In this document: in pieces, positions 35,303-46,408 of the stretch
Layout: every line of letters starts with the position of its first letter
Numbering within the stretch: the stretch's first letter is position 1
Assembly (NCBI RefSeq): GCF_024662235.1
Contig: NZ_CP096276.1
Coordinates: forward strand, 434,001-498,000
Length of the DNA: 64,000 nucleotides
Direction: 5' to 3'
Source: Pimelobacter simplex
GTDB taxonomy: Bacteria > Actinomycetota > Actinomycetes > Propionibacteriales > Nocardioidaceae
Position numbers and translations under genes: made by a program
Notes under the pieces: generated by a model
The model's input: the letters and a program-made list of their open reading frames with translations, nothing else
Told to the model about the DNA's origin: nothing
The model's database searches: none

Positions 35303-36534
35303 TGGACTTCGGATTCGACGCCCGTACCGAGGAGCTCCGGGCCACGCTGCTCGACTTCATGGACTCCCACGTGCACCCGGCCGAGGCGGTCTTCCACGAC
35401 CAGCTCGCCGCGCTCGACGACCGCTGGGCCTGGGACTCGACGCCCGTCATGGTCGAGCTGCGCGCCGAGGCGCGCCGCCGCGGCCTGTGGAACCTCTTCC
35501 ACCCGGGCGAGGAGGGCGCCGGCCTGACCAACCTCCAGTACGCCGTGATGGCCGAGATCTCGGGCCGCAGCATCCACCTGGCCCCGGCCGCGATGAACTG
35601 CGCCGCCCCCGACACCGGCAACATGGAGGTGCTCTCGCAGTTCGGCACCCCGGAGCAGAAGGCGCAGTGGCTCGAGCCCCTGCTCGCCGGCGAGATCCGC
35701 TCGGCGTTCGCGATGACCGAGCCCGACGTGGCGTCCTCCGACGCGACCAACATCGAGATGTCGATCGTGCGCGACGGCGACGAGTACGTCCTCAACGGCC
35801 GCAAGTGGTGGATCACCGGCGCGATGAACCCCAACTGCACGATCTTCATCGTCATGGGCAAGACCGACCCGGTCGCCGAGCGGCACCGCCAGCAGTCGAT
35901 GGTCCTCGTCCCGCGCGACACCCCGGGGCTCGAGGTCGTGCGCGGCATGGAGGTCTACGGGTACGACGACCACGAGCACGGCGGCCACGCCGAGCTGCGG
36001 TTCACCGACGTCCGGATCCCGGTCAGCAACCTGATCGGCGAGGAGGGGGGCGGCTTCGGCATCGCCCAGGCCCGCCTCGGTCCCGGCCGGATCCACCACT
36101 GCATGCGGTCGATCGGCATCGCCGAGCGCGCCATCGAGATGATGTGCGAGCGGGCCGACGCGCGGGTCGCCTTCGGCAAGCCGCTTGCCGACCAGGGCGT
36201 CGTCCGCGGCTGGATCGCGGAGTCGCGGGTGCGCCTGGAGCAGCTGCGCCTGCTCGTGCTCAAGACCGCGTGGCTGATGGACACCGTCGGCAACAAGGGC
36301 GCGCACACCGAGATCCAGGCGATCAAGATCGCCACCCCCGAGACCGTCCAGTGGATCCTCGACAAGGCGATCCAGCTGCACGGCGCCGGCGGTCTCTCGC
36401 AGGACCTCCCGCTCGCCAACATGTACGCCGGCATCCGCACCCTGCGCTTCGCCGACGGCCCCGACGAGGTGCACAAGAACGCCCTCGCGCGCACCGAGCT
36501 GCGCCGCCAGGCGGCGGCCCGCGAGGCGCGCTGA
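35302..36534 (+). CDS. Acyl-CoA dehydrogenase (ACAD10/11-like)
   Basis: A 410-residue FAD-dependent acyl-CoA dehydrogenase with all three domains: FAMTEPDVASSDATN (FAD and substrate contacts), GRKWWITGAMNPNC, FGKPLADQGVVR, and QLHGAGGLSQDLPLANMYAGIRTLRFADGPDEVH at the C-terminus. It is directly coupled to the kinase gene. In the mammalian fusions, the ACAD domain removes phosphate from the 4-phosphoacyl-CoA to allow beta-oxidation. The same division of labour is inferred here. Confidence 0.92.
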   Translation: MDFGFDARTEELRATLLDFMDSHVHPAEAVFHDQLAALDDRWAWDSTPVMVELRAEARRRGLWNLFHPGEEGAGLTNLQYAVMAEISGRSIHLAPAAMNCAAPDTGNMEVLSQFGTPEQKAQWLEPLLAGEIRSAFAMTEPDVASSDATNIEMSIVRDGDEYVLNGRKWWITGAMNPNCTIFIVMGKTDPVAERHRQQSMVLVPRDTPGLEVVRGMEVYGYDDHEHGGHAELRFTDVRIPVSNLIGEEGGGFGIAQARLGPGRIHHCMRSIGIAERAIEMMCERADARVAFGKPLADQGVVRGWIAESRVRLEQLRLLVLKTAWLMDTVGNKGAHTEIQAIKIATPETVQWILDKAIQLHGAGGLSQDLPLANMYAGIRTLRFADGPDEVHKNALARTELRRQAAAREAR

Positions 36535-36576
36535 GCGCGGCGGAGAGCTGCGGGGAGGGCCACTACGATCGTCCTC

Positions 36577-38221
<1,645 letters not shown>

Positions 38222-38226
<5 letters not shown>

Positions 38227-38244
38227 CCCTTGACCAGGGTCAGG
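38222..38244. terminator. Hairpin overlapping two convergent stop codons
   Basis: CCTGACCC (38222-38229) and GGGTCAGG (38237-38244) with loop TTGACCA. The ABC-F stop (38224-38226) is in the left arm and the PhoD stop (38240-38242) in the right arm. A shared bidirectional terminator is likely. Confidence 0.6.
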
Positions 38245-39928
38245 TGAGCGCCCGCGCCGCCGCGGTCACCCGCCGCGTCCCGGCCTTCGTCTGACGCGAG
38301 GCCGCCCACCGGATCGGGCTGTTCGGGTCGGTGCCCTTGTCGACGAGGAACCAGTCCGCCTGCACCCGGTCGCTGGCGAACTCGACGACGAGGCAGCCGG
38401 TCCGGAAGCCCTCGGACCAGCGGATCCACGGGTTCGCGAGCGCCGCGTTGGTGTTGAGGACGGTGTCGAGCAGGTTGCCGACCCCGGGCGCGACCTGGTT
38501 GACCATCGTCTGCAGCGACGGCGAGGCCACGCCCGGCGTGACGTACTCGACGGCGACGGACCTGCGGTCGAGCAGGTAGCGGTTGGGGCGGGCCGGGATC
38601 TCGCTGGCGAAGCTCTGGTGCACGTCGCCGGTGAGGATCACGACGTCCTCGATGCCGGCCATGCCGTCGACGAGGCGCTGGCGCTGGGCGAGGAAGCCGT
38701 TCCAGTCCTCGACGTAGAGCTGCAGCAGCGGCTCCTCCAGCTTCTTCGACAGCGCCGGGCCGAGCAGGTCGGTGATCTGACCGGGGAGCTGGGGGAGCAG
38801 CACCTGCGGGAAGAACGGCACCTGGTTGCCGAGCACCTTCCAGCGCGCGGTGCTGGCGGCCAGGCCCTGGACCAGCCAGTGCTCCTGGTCGTCGCCGATC
38901 ATCGACGCGTCGGGGTCGCTGGACGACGAGCCCAGGGCGACGTACCCGAGGAGGGCGCTCTTGGGCGGCTGGGTGCGGAACCGTCGCTCGTCGAGCATCC
39001 AGAGGTCGACCTGGTCGCCGAACGCGAGGCGGCGGTTGATCCGCTGCCAGTCGTCGGGGTCGGTGTGCCGGATCGGCAGCCACTCGAGGAACGCGCGGCG
39101 TCCCGCGGTGGCCCGGGTCGCCCAGTCGCCCTCGGTGGCGGGATCGTGGTTCTCCGCGCCGTTCTGCCAGGTGTCGTTGGCGATCTCGTGGTCGTCCCAC
39201 ACCGCGACCATGGGGTGCGCGGCGTGCAGGTCCTGGAGGTTCGGCTCGAGCTTGTAGCAGCCGTGCCGCACGCGGTAGTCGGCCAGCGTCGTGCACTCGT
39301 GGAGCGGGTCGGCGTTGCGCGGGTTCTTGGGGTAGCCGCCGAGGACGCCGCCCGGGGCGTACTCGTAGACGTAGTCACCGAGGTGCAGGATCGCGTGCAG
39401 GTCCGTGCGCTGGGCGAGGAACTTGTAGGGGACGAAGTAGCCCCAGTCGTAGTTGGCGCACGAGACCACGCCGAACCGCACCGGCGCCGACGAGCCGGGC
39501 GCGGCCGCCGTACGGGTGCGGCCGGTGCGGGAGGTCGCGCCCAGCGCGGTGAACCGGTAGAAGTACGCCGTCGCGGGCTGCAGCCCGCTGACGTCGACGT
39601 GCACGGTGTGGTCGCGCTCGGCGGAGGCGACGGCGCTGCCCTGCTGGACGACGAGGCTGAAGCCGGCGTCGCGCGCGATCTCCCACGTGACGTCGACGTC
39701 CGGGCCGACGCCGGAGCCCGGCGCCGCCTCGACCGACGGCGTGACCCGGGTCCACAGCACGATGCCGCCGGGCAGGGGATCGCCGGACGCGACGCCGTGC
39801 ACGAACGGCGCGCCCGCGGCGACCGCGTCGGGCCACGAGGCGAGGGCGAGCGCCGCACCGCCTCCGATGGCGCCGGCGATGAGGGTGCGCCGGGACAGGG
39901 CGCGCTGCGGAAGGGACGAGTCGGACAC
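38240..39928 (-). CDS. phoD: PhoD-family alkaline phosphatase, Tat-exported
   Basis: A 562-residue phosphodiesterase/phosphatase. The N-terminal twin-arginine signal is ALSRRTLIAGAIGGGAALALASW. The PhoD core follows: HGVASGDPLPGGIVLWTRV, VRFGVVSCANYDWGYF, ILHLGDYVYEYAPGG, VAVWDDHEIANDTW and VVILTGDVHQSFASE, with the Fe/Ca ligands in these blocks. It should release phosphate from organic esters outside the cell. I chose GTG 39928, with AGGAGG six bases upstream. Regulation by phosphate limitation is likely, but no PHO box was identified. Confidence 0.93.
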   Translation of the reverse strand: MSDSSLPQRALSRRTLIAGAIGGGAALALASWPDAVAAGAPFVHGVASGDPLPGGIVLWTRVTPSVEAAPGSGVGPDVDVTWEIARDAGFSLVVQQGSAVASAERDHTVHVDVSGLQPATAYFYRFTALGATSRTGRTRTAAAPGSSAPVRFGVVSCANYDWGYFVPYKFLAQRTDLHAILHLGDYVYEYAPGGVLGGYPKNPRNADPLHECTTLADYRVRHGCYKLEPNLQDLHAAHPMVAVWDDHEIANDTWQNGAENHDPATEGDWATRATAGRRAFLEWLPIRHTDPDDWQRINRRLAFGDQVDLWMLDERRFRTQPPKSALLGYVALGSSSSDPDASMIGDDQEHWLVQGLAASTARWKVLGNQVPFFPQVLLPQLPGQITDLLGPALSKKLEEPLLQLYVEDWNGFLAQRQRLVDGMAGIEDVVILTGDVHQSFASEIPARPNRYLLDRRSVAVEYVTPGVASPSLQTMVNQVAPGVGNLLDTVLNTNAALANPWIRWSEGFRTGCLVVEFASDRVQADWFLVDKGTDPNSPIRWAASRQTKAGTRRVTAAARALT

Positions 39929-40018
39929 GGGGGGCCTCCTGCTGGACTGACCTCGCAACGACCCGGATGTGACCTGCGTTACGTCCCGGTCTGGTCCGGC
40001 CGTTCTTGCTTATCTTTG

Positions 40019-40031
40019 TAAGTCGTACTTA
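40019..40031. promoter_or_regulatory. Dyad in the psuK promoter
   Basis: TAAGT (40019-40023) and ACTTA (40027-40031) around CGT, in an AT-rich patch that stands out from its surroundings and ends 11 bases before the psuK ATG. The HTH at the N-terminus of the kinase could bind here. Function inferred. Confidence 0.4.
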
Positions 40032-40042
40032 TTGTTCTCAGC

Positions 40043-41155
40043 ATGACCACGCTGACACCCCGCGAGCGCCAGATCGTGGAGCTGCTGCGGACGCAGCCCC
40101 TCCTCGACGCGCAGGCCATCGCGGAACGGCTCGGCAGCACCCGCGCCTCGGTCGCGATGGCGCTCTCGTCCCTCACCCGCAAGGGCGCCATCGCGGGCCG
40201 CGGCTACATCGTGCGCGACGAGCCGCACGTCGTCGTGCTCGGCGGCGCGGTGATGGACATCAAGGCCCGCACCGTCGCGGCCGCCGGGCTGCACACCAGC
40301 AACCCGGCGACGATCCACACCTCGCCCGGAGGGGTCGGCCGCAACATCGCCGAGGGGCTGGCGCGACTCGGTCGTCGTACCTCGTTGATCGCGGCGGTCG
40401 GCGACGACGTGTTCGGGCGCGAGCTGATCGCGCACACCGCCGACGCCGGCGTGTACGTCGACCACGTCGTCCGCGGCGCGCTCGCGACCGGCACCTACCT
40501 CGCCACGCTCGACCGCGACGGCGAGCTCCTCGTCGGCGCCTCCGACATGCGCGCGACCGACTCCCTGACCGTCGAGCAGATCGGCCGCGGGCGCGACGTC
40601 CTCGCCCGCGCCGACTTCGTCGTGATCGACGGCAACATCCCCGCCGACGTCGTGCGGTGGGCGCTCCAGACCTGCGCCCAGCACGGCGTACCGGTGTTGC
40701 TCGACCCGGTCAGCGTCGCCAAGGCCGCGCGCCTCGCGCCGCTCCTCGACGGCGTCGCCGTCGACACCGTCACCCCCAACATCGCCGAGCTCGGCGCCTT
40801 CGCCGGCGCCCCCGTCGCCGACAACCGGCCCGCGATCACCCGCGCCGCGGCGGCTCTCCACGAGCGCGGCGTACGCCGGGTGTGGGTGCGCCGCGGCAAG
40901 CGCGGCAGCCTGCTCAGCGACGACGGCGAGGTCACCCTCCTCGCCTCGCGCCCGGCCGACGTCGTCGACGTCACCGGCGCCGGTGACGCCATGACCGCCG
41001 CCTACGTCGACGCCCGCAGCGGCGGCGACACCCCCGTCGACGCGGCCGACCTCGGCCACGTCGCCGCCGCCCTCACCGTCGCCCACCCCGACAACGTCCG
41101 CCCCGACCTCGACGCCGCGGCCATCCGCACCGCCCGAACGGAGACCCCCTCGTGA
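40043..41155 (+). CDS. psuK: Pseudouridine kinase with N-terminal HTH
   Basis: A 370-residue PfkB/ribokinase-family protein. Residues 1-60 form a winged HTH ([41 protein letters not shown]). The kinase has [17 protein letters not shown] (substrate motif), [10 protein letters not shown] and the C-terminal [16 protein letters not shown] with the catalytic Asp. This is the layout of E. coli YeiI rather than the shorter PsuK. It phosphorylates pseudouridine to its 5'-phosphate. The stop overlaps the psuG GTG by four bases. Confidence 0.88.
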   Translation: MTTLTPRERQIVELLRTQPLLDAQAIAERLGSTRASVAMALSSLTRKGAIAGRGYIVRDEPHVVVLGGAVMDIKARTVAAAGLHTSNPATIHTSPGGVGRNIAEGLARLGRRTSLIAAVGDDVFGRELIAHTADAGVYVDHVVRGALATGTYLATLDRDGELLVGASDMRATDSLTVEQIGRGRDVLARADFVVIDGNIPADVVRWALQTCAQHGVPVLLDPVSVAKAARLAPLLDGVAVDTVTPNIAELGAFAGAPVADNRPAITRAAAALHERGVRRVWVRRGKRGSLLSDDGEVTLLASRPADVVDVTGAGDAMTAAYVDARSGGDTPVDAADLGHVAAALTVAHPDNVRPDLDAAAIRTARTETPS

Positions 41156-42078
41156 CCAGCATCAACCCCGTCCTGTCCGTCGCCCCCGAGGTCCGCACGG
41201 CCCTCGAGTCCGGCGGCCCGGTCGTGGCCCTCGAGTCGACGATCATCAGCCACGGCATGCCCTACCCGCGCAACGTCGAGATGGCCCGCGAGGTCGAGCA
41301 GATCGTCCGCGACCACGGCGCCACCCCCGCCACCATCGCCATCCTCGACGGGGTCCCGCGCATCGGCCTGTCCGCCGACGAGCTCGACGTCCTCGCCTCC
41401 GACGAGTCCGTCGCCAAGGTCAGCATCCGCGACATCGGCTACGTCGCCGCCCGCCGCGCCCACGGCGCCACCACCGTCGCCGCCACCATGCGCCTCGCGG
41501 CCCTCGCCGGCATCCGCGTGTTCGTCACCGGCGGCCTCGGCGGCGTCCACCGCGGCGGCGAGACCTCGATGGACGTCTCCGCCGACCTCACCGAGATGAG
41601 CCGCACCGACGTCGCCATCGTCAGCGCCGGCGTGAAGTCCCTCCTCGACATCGGCCGCACCCTCGAGGTCCTCGAGACCCTCGGCGTCCCCGTCGTCGTC
41701 CACGGCGCCGACGAGTTCCCGTCGTTCTTCTCCCGCTCCAGCGGCTTCGCCGCCCCCATGCGCCTCGACTCACCCGCCGAGCTCGCCGCCATGATGCGCG
41801 CCAAGTGGTCCCTCGGCCTCGAGGGCGCCGTCTCCATCGCCAACCCCGTCCCCGCCGCCGACGAGATCCCCCAGCCCGAGATCGAGGCCACCATCCGCCA
41901 GGCCCTGGCCGACGCGGACGAGCGGGGGATCCGCGGCAAGGACATCACGCCGTACCTGCTGGGGCGGATCGTGGAGCTGTCCGACGGGGCCTCGCTGGAG
42001 ACCAACATCGCGCTGGTGCGGAACAACGCGCGGCTCGGGGCGGCGGTCGCGGTGGCGTACGCGGGGCTCGGCGCCTAG
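41152..42078 (+). CDS. psuG: Pseudouridine-5'-phosphate glycosidase
   Basis: A 308-residue C-C glycosidase that splits pseudouridine 5'-phosphate to uracil and ribose 5-phosphate. Family blocks: [63 protein letters not shown] (Mn and catalytic residues) and [21 protein letters not shown] [26 protein letters not shown]. Length is standard. It works with psuK to salvage pseudouridine from RNA turnover. Confidence 0.95.
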   Translation: MTSINPVLSVAPEVRTALESGGPVVALESTIISHGMPYPRNVEMAREVEQIVRDHGATPATIAILDGVPRIGLSADELDVLASDESVAKVSIRDIGYVAARRAHGATTVAATMRLAALAGIRVFVTGGLGGVHRGGETSMDVSADLTEMSRTDVAIVSAGVKSLLDIGRTLEVLETLGVPVVVHGADEFPSFFSRSSGFAAPMRLDSPAELAAMMRAKWSLGLEGAVSIANPVPAADEIPQPEIEATIRQALADADERGIRGKDITPYLLGRIVELSDGASLETNIALVRNNARLGAAVAVAYAGLGA

Positions 42079-42095
42079 AGGCTCTGGGCGCGGCC

Positions 42096-42590
42096 TCAGC
42101 CGGAGCCGCTGGCCTCAGCGGTGAGCGAGTGGAACGTCAGCTCAGGACCGTAGTCACCGTCAGGATCGGTGAGCACCCGGAACGTCCGCGTCGGGAAGGC
42201 TGCTCGCAGCGCCGCACCCCACGACGTCGCCAACGGGGCCAACAAGAGCTCCGTCTCGGCCTCGAAGGCGGTGCTCGGCGCGAAGACGTCCCAGAGGTGG
42301 ATGTGGTTCATGACCAGCTCGACGGCGACGGCGTCGCCGTCGAGCTGTTGGAACCAGGCCTCCACGGCCTCCTCGTCGTATGCGCTCTCGAGGAGGACTG
42401 CTCCGCGGTGCTCGACGAACCTCGGGAAGGCGAACGTCAGGGCCAGCGCCATCATCGAGGGCTTGAGCATGATGCTCAGGTAGGTCCGGGGGTCGTACTC
42501 GGCTCGGGGACCGAGCAGCTCGGTCACGTCGGAGAACCCGGCCAGGTCGATCTCGACGTGCTCGGGATGCACCTGCCCGTCTGCGGTCAC
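42096..42590 (-). CDS. Hypothetical protein (164 aa)
   Basis: A 164-residue soluble protein from GTG 42590, with no signal peptide. It looks globular (LSIMLKPSMMALALTFAFPRFVEHRGAVLL; HIHLWDVFAPS) with codon use like the core genome. No family recognised. It converges with psuG and is divergent from the interrupted tadA gene. Confidence 0.6.
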   Translation of the reverse strand: MTADGQVHPEHVEIDLAGFSDVTELLGPRAEYDPRTYLSIMLKPSMMALALTFAFPRFVEHRGAVLLESAYDEEAVEAWFQQLDGDAVAVELVMNHIHLWDVFAPSTAFEAETELLLAPLATSWGAALRAAFPTRTFRVLTDPDGDYGPELTFHSLTAEASGSG

Positions 42591-42721
42591 GGTCGCGAGC
42601 GTAGGCCCTGGGGAGCGAGCCGGGCCACGAGTTATCCGCAGTTTGCGAACAGCCCTTCCGGAGCCCGCAGACCCCGACCTAGGTTGCTGGTCAGCCAGCC
42701 GTCCTATCTCGGGGAGTCGTC

Positions 42722-43240
42722 ATGGCGCTGCTCCAGCCACCCGTCGTGTCCGACGACCTCGTCGCGCGTCTCGACGACCACCTCCGCGCCGCCGTACGGC
42801 GTGAGGCGATCGACCCGCAGCGCGATCCCGCCGCCGTACGACGCCTCGCGGTCGCCCTCGTCCGCGACCACGACGAGCGCAGCCTGACCGGTGTGGTGCC
42901 ACCCGTCGGTGACCACGAGGCGGTGCTCACCGAGCTGATGGCGCGGGTGGCGGGGTTCGGGCCGCTGCAGCGCTATCTCGACGACCCGACGGTCGAGGAG
43001 CTGTGGATCAACGCGCCCGACCGGGTGTTCGTGGCCCGGGCGGGGCGGCACGAGCTGACCAACGTGGTGCTCACCGAGGCCCAGGTGGGTGAGCTGGTCG
43101 AGCGGATGCTCAAGTCGACCGGGCGGCGGGTCGACCTGAGCCGGCCGTTCGTCGATGCGGTGCTGCCGGACGGTCATCGGCTGCACGTGGTGCTCCACGG
43201 GATCGCGCGGGGGTTCTCGGCGGTCAAGACCGCAGTGAAG
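42722..43240 (+). pseudogene. Tad/CpaF pilus ATPase, 5' half, cut by an integrative element
   Basis: About 170 residues of a TadA/CpaF-type secretion ATPase from ATG 42722 (GGGGAG upstream). The N1 domain blocks are present: MARVAGFGPLQRYLDDPTVEELWINAPDRVF and VDAVLPDGHRLHVVLHGIARGFSAV. Right where relatives continue NIRKF and then the Walker A domain, the reading frame enters foreign sequence (about 43227-43240) with a serine recombinase 25 bases further on. The Walker A, Walker B and His-box half is absent and should lie at the other end of the element. Another CpaF gene inside the element (58534) is a different copy. Confidence 0.8.
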
Positions 43241-43251
43241 AAAACCACTGC
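43232..43251. repeat. Inverted repeat at the left element junction
   Basis: GCAGTG (43232-43237) and CACTGC (43246-43251) with an eight-base spacer lie between the tadA break and the recombinase start. TAGGCT (43252-43257), eight bases ahead of the recombinase ATG, is a possible -10. The dyad could be part of attL or a recombinase binding site. Confidence 0.4.
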
Positions 43252-43265
43252 TAGGCTCGCTTCGC

Positions 43266-44264
43266 ATGGGACAGCCGCGCGGAGCTCCTCAAGCCCCGGC
43301 AATCTATGCGCGAATCAGCCTCGACCGCACAGGTCAGGCACTCGGCGTGCAGCGGCAGGTTGACGAGTGCCGCGAACGATGTCGATCGCTCGGATGGCCC
43401 GAGCCCAAGATCTACTCCGACAACGACATCTCGGCACGCTCCGGCAAGCGACGACCGAGCTTCGAGCAGCTTCTGCTAGACGTCGAGTCCGGGTTCGTAG
43501 ATGGCATCGTCGCTTGGCACCTCGACCGCGTCCTACGACGAGTAGTGGACCTTGAACGAGTGCTCGACGCGATCGAGTCCCAGAGGTCTGCGGTTCCGGT
43601 GGTCTTTCTTCAAGCCGGTGAGATCGACTTGATGACCCCCTCCGGGCGCCTCTTGGCTCGAATCCTGGCTGCAGTTGCCGCCAATGAAGGTGACGTGAAG
43701 TCTGCTCGTCTGTCTGCGCAACGGGCGCAGGCTGCACAGTCAGGCCAGGCCCACGGGCCTCTTGGCTACGGTTACGACGACCAGCAGCGAATCATCCCTG
43801 AGGAAGCAGAGGTCATTCGAGAGGTTGCGCAGCGGGTTGTCGACGGTGACTCGCTGTACTCGATCGCCTCTGACCTCAATGCTCGAGGGGTCCCGACGCC
43901 CGGGAGTGGACGATGGGACGCGAGGCGCGTCGACCGGGCAGTTGGACTCAATCAGCGCCCCGAGGTCACCGCAGTCATCACTGCCGTGCGGGGCAACTCC
44001 GCGGTTGCACCTGCCGCGCTCGCGCGGCTGTTGCGAGCTGCGGGGGGAACGCCCGGGCTTTGTACGGCGTCCTGGGTGCGCGACCAGCCGTGGGCGGACC
44101 ATGTCCTCTCTGGTGATCATGGTTTAGACGATTCCACCATTGCGCGCCTACTCGCGTCGGCTGGCGTTGAAGCGGATCGGTCCTACTGGCGAGCTGCGAA
44201 TGTCCGAGCGATGGTTCGTCGAGGATCGCTTTGCGGGTGGCGTGAGTTAGTGGAGTCCAGCAGA
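43266..44264 (+). pseudogene. Large serine recombinase, N-terminal part
   Basis: About 333 residues upstream of the IS insertion. The resolvase domain starts IYARISLDRTGQALGVQRQ with nucleophile Ser18, then VDGIVAWHLDRVLRRVVDLE and AAVAANEGDVKSARLSAQ. The recombinase domain begins GPLGYGYDDQQRIIPEEAEVIREVAQRVVDG and SDLNARGVPTPGSGRWD. Between RWD and RAMVRRGSLCGWRELVE there is an extra helical segment of about 75 residues not usual in this family. It would catalyse integration and excision of the element, but the C-terminal zinc and coiled-coil parts are now separated by an IS. Codon use is less GC-biased than the chromosome. Confidence 0.88.
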
Positions 44265-45654
44265 GTGGTGTACGACGGACCTGAGTGAGCGCGTGCCTCC
44301 AACGTAGGCGCGGCCACCGGGTGGATCCTTCGAGTGATCTGCGAAAACCGACTCGAAGAAGGACCACGACGATGACCGCTGGACCCAGTATCGACCCTGC
44401 ACAGTTCCTGAACGAGCAGCTGTCCCAGGCCAGTCCTGATCTGATGCGGGACCTGCTCACCACGTTCGTCAATGCGCTGCTCTCGGCGCAGGCCGACGCG
44501 GTGTGCGGCGCCGGCTACGGCGAACGCAGCATGGAGCGCGTCAACTCCCGCAACGGCTACCGGCACCGCGACCTCGACACCCGCGTCGGCACTCTGGACG
44601 TCGCGGTTCCCAAGCTGCGCACCGGTTCGCTGTACCCCGAGTGGCTGCTGGAGCGCCGCAAGCGAGCAGAGCGGGCACTGACCAGTGTGGTCGCGACCTG
44701 TTACCTGCTCGGCGTCTCGACGCGGCGGATGGACAAGCTGGTGCAGACCCTCGGCATCACCGGCCTGTCCAAGAGCCAGGTCTCGGTGATGGCCAAGGAA
44801 CTCGACGAGCACGTCGAGCAGTTCCGCACCCGACGGCTGGAGGAGGCCGGGCCGTTCACCTTCGTGGCCGCCGACGCGTTGGTGCTCAAGGTCCGCGAAG
44901 GTGGCCGGGTGGTGCCGGTCCACGTGCTGGTCGCCACCGGCGTCAACGCCGACGGGCACCGCGAGATCCTCGGCGTGCAGGTCACCAGCAGCGAGGACGG
45001 CGCCGGGTGGCTGGCCTTCTGGAGGGATCTGACCGCCCGCGGCCTGGCCGGGGTCAAGCTCGTCACCAGCGACGCCCACGCCGGGCTGGTGGCCGCGATC
45101 GGCGCCACGTTGCCCGGCGCCTCGTGGCAGCGCTGCCGAACCCACTACGCGGCGAACCTGATGTCGGCGACGCCGAAGTCCTCGTGGGGCTGGGTCAAGG
45201 CGCTGCTGCACTCGATCTACGACCAGCCCGACGCCGACGCTGTCCACGCCCAGTTCGACCGGGTCGTCGACGCCCTGGCCGAGAAGCTCCCCAAGGTGGC
45301 CGAGCATCTGGAGGACGCTCGTGCCGACATCCTCGCCTTCACCGCGTTCCCGAAGGAGATCTGGCGCCAGATCTGGTCCAACAACCCCAACGAGCGCCTC
45401 AACCGCGAGATCCGCAGGCGAACCGACGTGGTCGGGATCTTTCCCGACCGGGCCAGCATCATCCGGCTCGTCGGCGCCGTCCTGGCCGAGCAGCACGACG
45501 AGTGGGCCGAAGGCCGCCGCTACCTCGGACTCGACGTCCTCGCCCGCGCCCAGGCCGTCGACACCTGCGTCGTCGAGGAGGTGACCGAACCCGAACTCCA
45601 GGCCCTCACAGCCTGACCGACACGCCCAACCGAGGGATCAACCTCGTACACCAC
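44265..45654 (+). mobile_element. IS256-family insertion sequence
   Basis: A ~1.39-kb element bounded by GTGGTGTACGA (44265-44275) and its exact complement TCGTACACCAC (45644-45654). Imperfect flanking repeats TCCAGCAGA (44256-44264) and CCCAGCGGA (45655-45663) agree at 7 of 9 positions and may be the target duplication. One transposase gene fills the element. It sits inside the serine recombinase gene. Confidence 0.85.
44372..45616 (+). CDS. IS256-family transposase
   Basis: A 414-residue mutator-type DDE transposase. Seen: ERVNSRNGYRHRDLDTRVGTLDVAVPKLR near the N-terminus, the first catalytic Asp region TFVAADALVLKVRE, the second in KLVTSDAHAGLVAAI, and the Glu in NPNERLNREIRRRTDVVGIFPD. 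The length and order match intact active members. I chose ATG 44372 with GAAGAAGGA upstream; an earlier GTG at 44285 adds residues unlike the family. It appears complete, so the IS may still move. Confidence 0.93.
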   Translation: MTAGPSIDPAQFLNEQLSQASPDLMRDLLTTFVNALLSAQADAVCGAGYGERSMERVNSRNGYRHRDLDTRVGTLDVAVPKLRTGSLYPEWLLERRKRAERALTSVVATCYLLGVSTRRMDKLVQTLGITGLSKSQVSVMAKELDEHVEQFRTRRLEEAGPFTFVAADALVLKVREGGRVVPVHVLVATGVNADGHREILGVQVTSSEDGAGWLAFWRDLTARGLAGVKLVTSDAHAGLVAAIGATLPGASWQRCRTHYAANLMSATPKSSWGWVKALLHSIYDQPDADAVHAQFDRVVDALAEKLPKVAEHLEDARADILAFTAFPKEIWRQIWSNNPNERLNREIRRRTDVVGIFPDRASIIRLVGAVLAEQHDEWAEGRRYLGLDVLARAQAVDTCVVEEVTEPELQALTA

Positions 45655-45655
45655 C

Positions 45656-46408
45656 CCAGCGGACTTGACCCGTGAGTTCAGCCCCGGCCAGCGCGGTGGG
45701 TACGGGGAACTCGTTTCCCAGGGGGATTGGACGCCGATCCTGCCGAAGGAACTGATCGAGGAAATCAGACAGGTCACCGACCGGCCGTCGATCAAGAGAG
45801 GACGTGAGCCAAAGTACCTGCTTGCGGGCATCTTGAAGTGTGGGAAGTGCGGCTCGAGTCTGGGTGGTTCGCCGACACAGGACGGTGCCTTCCGCTATGC
45901 CTGCTCGAAGCAGCCGGGACGAGCCCATACATGCGGCGGCCTGACAGTTGCGGGGGCTCAGACTGACTTGGTCGTTTCCATGGCGATCATCGACGCCGTG
46001 GCGGAGGCCAAGGTTCGGTCAGGTGCCATTCGGCGCCGCAGCAGCGCGGGTGCTGCCGCTGCAGAGCGTGAGATCGTGGAGATTGGTCGGTTGCGGAAGC
46101 ACTACGGCCTTGAGTTTGCAGCGAATCGACTCCACCAAGATGAGTGGGACGCCATGAGGGAAGGCTGGGCGGCTCGACAGCGCGAGGCGGAGCGGGTGCT
46201 TGGGCAGTGGGCTCCGAGCCTGCAGGCTGTGCTGACGGACGTGCCGAAGAAGCGAGGCGACATCGAGAAGTGGTGGGATGCAGCGCCCGTGCGGCGGCGG
46301 CGGGAGATCGTTCGGGCGCTGGTCGAGAGGATTGAGATCGCGCCCAGGGGGAAGTCGGGCAATCGCTTCGATGACTCGCGAATCGGCGAGCCCGTGTGGC
46401 GGGCCTAG
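45656..46408 (+). pseudogene. Large serine recombinase, C-terminal part
   Basis: About 248 residues beyond the IS. They hold the end of the recombinase domain (GELVSQGDWTPILPKELIEEIRQV), the zinc ribbon KYLLAGILKCGKCGSSL with later FRYACSKQPGRAHTCGG, and a coiled-coil/C-terminal region (AAAEREIVEIGRLRKHYGLEF, RRREIVRALVERIEI). Joining the two halves across the possible 9-bp target repeat leaves a one-base frame difference, so a small sequence change has also occurred or the true boundary differs by a base. On its own it could only start from TTG 45665. Confidence 0.8.

Noticed and set aside
42722..43363. A complete 213-codon protein from the tadA start through the junction.
   Set aside because: The last ~40 codons are foreign, overlap the recombinase gene in another frame and are low in similarity; the gene is truncated.
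44285..44371. Upstream extension of the IS256 transposase.
   Set aside because: The extra residues are Arg-rich and unlike the family; ATG 44372 has a good Shine-Dalgarno.
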